A DNA stretch of 8,536 nt from the NCBI GenBank assembly GCA_964392915.1, contig CAYMRS010000074.1, positions 1 through 8,536 of the forward strand. Reading direction: 5' to 3'. This DNA comes from JAAYUK01 sp964392915. Its GTDB lineage: Bacteria > Nitrospirota > Thermodesulfovibrionia > Thermodesulfovibrionales > Dissulfurispiraceae. The translations under genes and the position numbers were made by a program. How positions within the stretch are numbered: position 1 is the first letter of the stretch; every line of letters begins with the position of its first letter. Below are positions 6,204-8,536 of the stretch, piece by piece. The notes under the pieces were generated by a model. It made no database searches. It was not told the DNA's origin and saw only the letters and a list, made by a program, of their open reading frames with translations.

Positions 6204-6452
6204 CTAAATTTCGTCGACTTCAATGCTGTTAATCTTCAAATACGGGTTTTTCTTGATCGCGTCCTGAAGATAGACGGTTACATACTTCGGAAGATCCTGC
6301 GCTGCTATGGGATTCACCCGCAAAATCACTGATGCCTCGATATACAGGAACTCTTCAGAGCTGTCTTCTTTCGGTGCTTCCTTGTCGGCCTGAGCCTTCT
6401 TGAATGCCATCGCCAGCGGCGATTCGTCCTGAGGATTGTCATTTGTGGTCAT
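6204..6452 (-). CDS. Small acidic protein of unknown function (82 aa)
   Basis: I do not recognise a family. The first 34 residues are polar and rich in Asp, Glu, Lys and Gln and look disordered. Residues 35-82 look folded: a predicted strand (FLYIEASVILRV), a helix (AAQDLPKYVTVYLQDAIKKN) and a second strand (YLKINSIEVDEI), a beta-alpha-beta arrangement ending in an acidic tail. There is no signal peptide, membrane segment or cysteine. It looks like a real gene: AGGTG sits 7 nt before the ATG at 6450-6452, a candidate promoter with a palindrome lies just upstream, and a strong terminator follows. It therefore probably forms its own unit, separated from the CC/Se gene by 209 bp. A small regulatory or adaptor protein is possible but not shown. 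Confidence 0.72.
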   Translation of the reverse strand: MTTNDNPQDESPLAMAFKKAQADKEAPKEDSSEEFLYIEASVILRVNPIAAQDLPKYVTVYLQDAIKKNPYLKINSIEVDEI

Positions 6453-6472
6453 ACGCTTACACCTGTTTCTTT

Positions 6473-6503
6473 ATTTTATCAGGATCGTTACGATCCTCGT
6501 CAT
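6473..6503 (-). promoter_or_regulatory. Candidate promoter with a palindrome in the spacer
   Basis: On the minus strand ATGACG (6503-6498, 4 of 6 to the -35 consensus) is followed by a 19-bp spacer and TAAAAT (6478-6473, 5 of 6 to the -10 consensus). Transcription would start about 13 nt before the ATG, leaving room for the AGGTG ribosome-binding site. The spacer contains AGGATCG-N3-CGATCCT. A long 19-bp spacer filled by a dyad is the arrangement of MerR-family promoters. No regulator gene is in the window. Confidence 0.38.
6481..6497. promoter_or_regulatory. Perfect palindrome AGGATCG-TTA-CGATCCT, candidate operator
   Basis: 7-bp arms (6481-6487 and 6491-6497) flank a 3-nt centre, about 30-45 bp upstream of the small gene. 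As RNA it would form a short hairpin, but no T-run follows, and it lies inside the predicted promoter spacer, which favours a protein-binding site over a terminator. Confidence 0.4.
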
Positions 6504-6661
6504 TACTTATCAGTACTTTTATCAGCCCGTCAAGCGGATCCGAAAAAATTCCTGAGTTATAGTATACAACAAAAACACTTTCATCTTCAGGGGTTTTTTA
6601 TCGGCAGAACCATGCGGCGATAATAACATTCTCCGGTGGGTTTCCACACTATTCCATGACT

Positions 6662-6949
6662 TCAGCAGTAGTTCCAGCCCTCAAGGACAATTCTCCTGAT
6701 GCCGAGAAACGAACTGACCGTAATGGTAAGCTCACGGTCCATCGGAAATCGCCGGGGCAGCAGCAACGGCACGCCCTGAATCACTTTTTCAACATAGTTT
6801 TCAGGGTCGTGCGGCACGCCGAAGCGCACAGTCGGGCACTCCTGCAGATTGACGCAACACCCTGCCTTTATGTGGGGCGGCATATCGAGAAAGAGCGGCT
6901 TATGCTCTTTTTTTATCAGGGAGAGCGCTTCCGGAGAAATCGACAACAT
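6662..6949 (-). CDS. CC/Se-motif family protein (cysteine form)
   Basis: A 95-residue protein resembling the small CC/Se-motif family, in which some members carry selenocysteine where others have cysteine. Features that match: the start MLSISPEALSLIKK, the motif AGCCVNLQECPTVRFGVP with adjacent Cys31-Cys32 and Cys38, then VIQGVPLLLPRRF, and a C-terminal FLGIRRIVLEGW. The CC codons are TGT TGC, so this copy needs no selenium. The vicinal thiols suggest redox or metal/metalloid chemistry, but the family has no assigned reaction that I know of. The protein looks cytosolic. AAGG lies 7 nt before the ATG at 6947-6949. It starts 42 bp after the cyclase gene on the same strand and is probably co-transcribed with it. 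The last residue before the TGA is Cys95. The family call is by remembered pattern, not by a search. Confidence 0.7.
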   Translation of the reverse strand: MLSISPEALSLIKKEHKPLFLDMPPHIKAGCCVNLQECPTVRFGVPHDPENYVEKVIQGVPLLLPRRFPMDRELTITVSSFLGIRRIVLEGWNYC

Positions 6950-6991
6950 ATTTCAACCTTACCACACTCAGTCCCGGCCATTCAAAAGCAC

Positions 6992-7609
6992 TCAGGATGC
7001 TCGCGCAACGACTCTTGCCAGTGCCGCCTCGGCCCTGAATCTGACCGGCAGGGCAATAACTTCAAAGCATGGGACGCCGATGAGCCGCTCCAGATTTGTC
7101 AGGTTTTCGATAATAAGTATGCCGTGAGAAAGCAGGAGGCGATGAACGGGGAATGGCGGGTGGTCAGGGCTAGCAAAGTCTATGCCGAGCATGCTGACCC
7201 CGGCATCCGCCAATGCCTGTGCAAATCCCCCGGTCACCACAGCCGATTCCAGAAAGTACTCAGGCGAGCGGTAGAGAGCAGAACGCCCGGACATGACCAG
7301 CACAATATCGCCCTGCCGTAACATTTTGCCGGCAAGCGCGTCGGCATCAACAACAGCGCGTCCCCGCGCATCAATCAGGACGCCCCTGCCCGCAAACCGC
7401 TCAACAGGCACATCCGACAAAAAAACACCCTCTTCAAAAACATGGCGGGGGCCGTCTATATGAGTTCCGGCGTGCAGTACGGTATGCACAGATCCGATTG
7501 CGTATCCTGTCGGGCCGATCTCCGTCGCCTGCTGCAATTCGGGCGTCGGGTCGCCAGGATAGACCGGCATAGCGTTATCAAACACGTGAGACAGATCTAT
7601 CAGCTTCAT
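6992..7609 (-). CDS. Cyclase-family metal-dependent hydrolase (kynurenine formamidase-like)
   Basis: A 205-residue member of the cyclase family (PF04199), which includes bacterial kynurenine formamidase KynB and isatin hydrolase. The signature HAGTHIDGPRH spans residues 46-56 and fits HxGTHxDxPxH, giving metal ligands His46, His50 and Asp52 and a candidate catalytic His56. His156 and Glu168, 12 residues apart in HRLLLSHGILIIE, match the second conserved His/Glu pair of KynB-like enzymes. The start IDLSHVFDNAMPVYPGDP is typical of the family, and length is normal. A strong AGGAGG lies 8 nt before the ATG at 7607-7609. No tryptophan-catabolic gene is nearby, so KynB activity is not supported over other amide or lactone hydrolysis. 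The CC/Se gene follows after 42 bp, and the hybrid kinase gene ends 103 bp upstream. Confidence 0.85.
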   Translation of the reverse strand: MKLIDLSHVFDNAMPVYPGDPTPELQQATEIGPTGYAIGSVHTVLHAGTHIDGPRHVFEEGVFLSDVPVERFAGRGVLIDARGRAVVDADALAGKMLRQGDIVLVMSGRSALYRSPEYFLESAVVTGGFAQALADAGVSMLGIDFASPDHPPFPVHRLLLSHGILIIENLTNLERLIGVPCFEVIALPVRFRAEAALARVVARAS

Positions 7610-7674
7610 GAGCCCCCCCTCCTTGCTTCCGCTTCGTCAGCATTTCATTAATAATACTCGTCAGCAGACCCCTC

Positions 7675-7702
7675 AAAAAAAGCTCTTGCGGCATCGGCGC
7701 AA
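7675..7702 (-). terminator. Weak candidate terminator after the kinase gene
   Basis: On the minus strand TTGCG (7702-7698) pairs with CGCAA (7690-7686) around 7 nt, then four bases, then seven T (7681-7675). The stem is short and the T-run is offset, so read-through into the cyclase gene is plausible. Confidence 0.35.
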
Positions 7703-7712
7703 CGGCCGGCTA

Positions 7713-8536
7713 TCAGGAGTCTCCTTCAGTCGCCCGCATCACCTGCTCGATCTTTTGGGCAATCGCCTCGACAGTGAACGGTTTCTGTATAAAGTGCGTG
7801 GCGGAATCGAGCACTCCGCGCTGTGCGACAGCGCTTTCCGTATAACCGGACATGAACAGCATCTTGAGCTTCGGACGGCTTCTGCGAAGACGCTCAGACA
7901 GCACTGCCCCGCTCATGCCGGGCATGACGACATCCGCGATCACGAGGTCGGGCGTCATTCCCTTCTCTTCCACCAGAAGCAACGCCTCGCCGCCGTTTGC
8001 GGCGACCGCCACATGGTGACCCAGGCTTGTAAGGATGGCATCGAACAGCCCCCTCAATAAATCCTCATCCTCAACCACAAGAATTTGCAGGCCGGCATCC
8101 CGGCGGTATGTCCCGGTAGGGAAATCGGTCTTCAGTTCCGGCTCGGCGTGAGCGGCCGGAAGGTATATCTTGAACGTTGTTCCCTGTTCCGGCTCCGAGT
8201 AAATCAGGATATTGCCGCCGGACTGCTTTATGATGCCAAATGTCGTGGCAAGACCGAGACCGGTGCCTTTTCCTTTCTCCTTGGTCGTAAAAAACGGCTC
8301 GAAAGCCTTGGAAAGCGTCTCCTTGTCCATGCCGCATCCCGTGTCGCTCACCGCAATCAGCACATACTCGCCCGCGACGGCTCCCACATGGTTTTGCGCA
8401 TACAGATCGTCAAGCTCCGCGCAGACCGTCTCAATTATCAGCTTGCCGCCGTGGGGCATTGCGTCCCGGGCGTTGACCGCCAGATTGATGATAACCTGCT
8501 CAATCTGTCCTGGATCCGCTTTAATGCGGAGCGCGT
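7713..8536 (-). CDS. Hybrid sensor histidine kinase, C-terminal part (partial at right edge)
   Basis: The frame is open to the window edge, so the N-terminal sensor and the DHp phosphoacceptor His are missing; 273 residues are visible. It begins inside the kinase catalytic domain: the N-box INLAVNARDAMPHGG (about 16-30), the G1 box DTGCGM (about 64-69), the F-box region FEPFFTT and the G2 box GKGTGLGLAT (about 88-97) bind ATP. A linker of about 20 residues leads to a receiver domain from about 148: acidic pocket VEDED, phosphoacceptor Asp at about 201 (VIADVVMPG), the MSGYT switch region (about 228-232) and the conserved Lys at about 251 (IQKPF). There is no output or DNA-binding domain after the receiver, so signal output goes to another protein. 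This kinase-REC layout is common among PAS-containing soluble sensors. The ATG at 8457-8459 is internal, within the N-box, and is not the start. Confidence 0.93.
   Translation of the reverse strand, partial: ALRIKADPGQIEQVIINLAVNARDAMPHGGKLIIETVCAELDDLYAQNHVGAVAGEYVLIAVSDTGCGMDKETLSKAFEPFFTTKEKGKGTGLGLATTFGIIKQSGGNILIYSEPEQGTTFKIYLPAAHAEPELKTDFPTGTYRRDAGLQILVVEDEDLLRGLFDAILTSLGHHVAVAANGGEALLLVEEKGMTPDLVIADVVMPGMSGAVLSERLRRSRPKLKMLFMSGYTESAVAQRGVLDSATHFIQKPFTVEAIAQKIEQVMRATEGDS

Noticed and set aside
6587..6664. The stop of the CC/Se gene (Cys95 then TGA) read as selenocysteine, giving 24 more codons
   Set aside because: In this family selenocysteine replaces a Cys of the central CC motif, which here is coded TGT TGC. 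The protein already ends where the family ends, and only a 4-bp hairpin (GTGG/CCAC) lies after the TGA, which is too weak for a SECIS element.
7613..7619. Seven-base C-run (G-run on the minus strand) between the ribosome-binding site and the start of the cyclase gene, as a phase-variable switch
   Set aside because: The tract is short and lies outside the coding frame, and housekeeping-type enzymes are unlikely phase-variation targets.

Overview
This window looks like chromosomal DNA from a free-living, probably anaerobic Gram-negative bacterium of moderate GC content. The gene set fits Nitrospirota or Desulfobacterota best: a plant-type threonine synthase with a zinc ribbon, a CC/Se-motif protein, a hybrid sensor kinase, a DUF3108 protein with a signal peptide, and an IS200/IS605-like element end. 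That placement is inference from gene content only. Almost all genes lie on the minus strand; only the transposase tail at the left edge and the DUF3108 gene are on the plus strand.

Layout, left to right. Bases 1-100 hold the last 16 codons of a probable IS200/IS605 (tyrosine/HUH) transposase and the hairpin expected at the right end of such an element. Then comes thrC (275-1615, minus), followed by about 570 bp with no convincing gene but with a cluster of inverted repeats (about 1750-1843). Next are a nitronate monooxygenase/FabK-like flavoprotein (2187-3311, minus), hisF (3523-4362, minus) and hisA (4478-5203, minus). Divergent from hisA across a 97-bp gap is an exported DUF3108 protein (5301-6026, plus). 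It converges on a minus-strand block: a small acidic protein of unknown function (6204-6452) that ends at a strong intrinsic terminator, a CC/Se-motif protein (6662-6949), a metal-dependent cyclase/hydrolase (6992-7609), and the C-terminal part of a hybrid histidine kinase (7713-8536) that runs off the right edge.

How the genes fit together. hisA and hisF catalyse consecutive steps of histidine biosynthesis and are probably co-transcribed. hisH, hisI and the other his genes are not present in the window, so the pathway is split or lies elsewhere. thrC catalyses the last step of threonine synthesis. The cyclase and the CC/Se protein are 42 bp apart and probably form a transcription unit. The rest are single genes in a mosaic typical of this kind of genome.

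I see no defence system, CRISPR array, tRNA, rRNA or evident riboswitch. Most of the window is ordinary housekeeping DNA. The less usual points are a long insertion in HisF at the loop after the second catalytic aspartate, a cysteine-rich tail on the flavoprotein, the Cys-Cys member of a family that includes selenoproteins, a palindrome placed like a MerR-type operator in front of an unknown small gene, and his genes that lack ribosome-binding sites.
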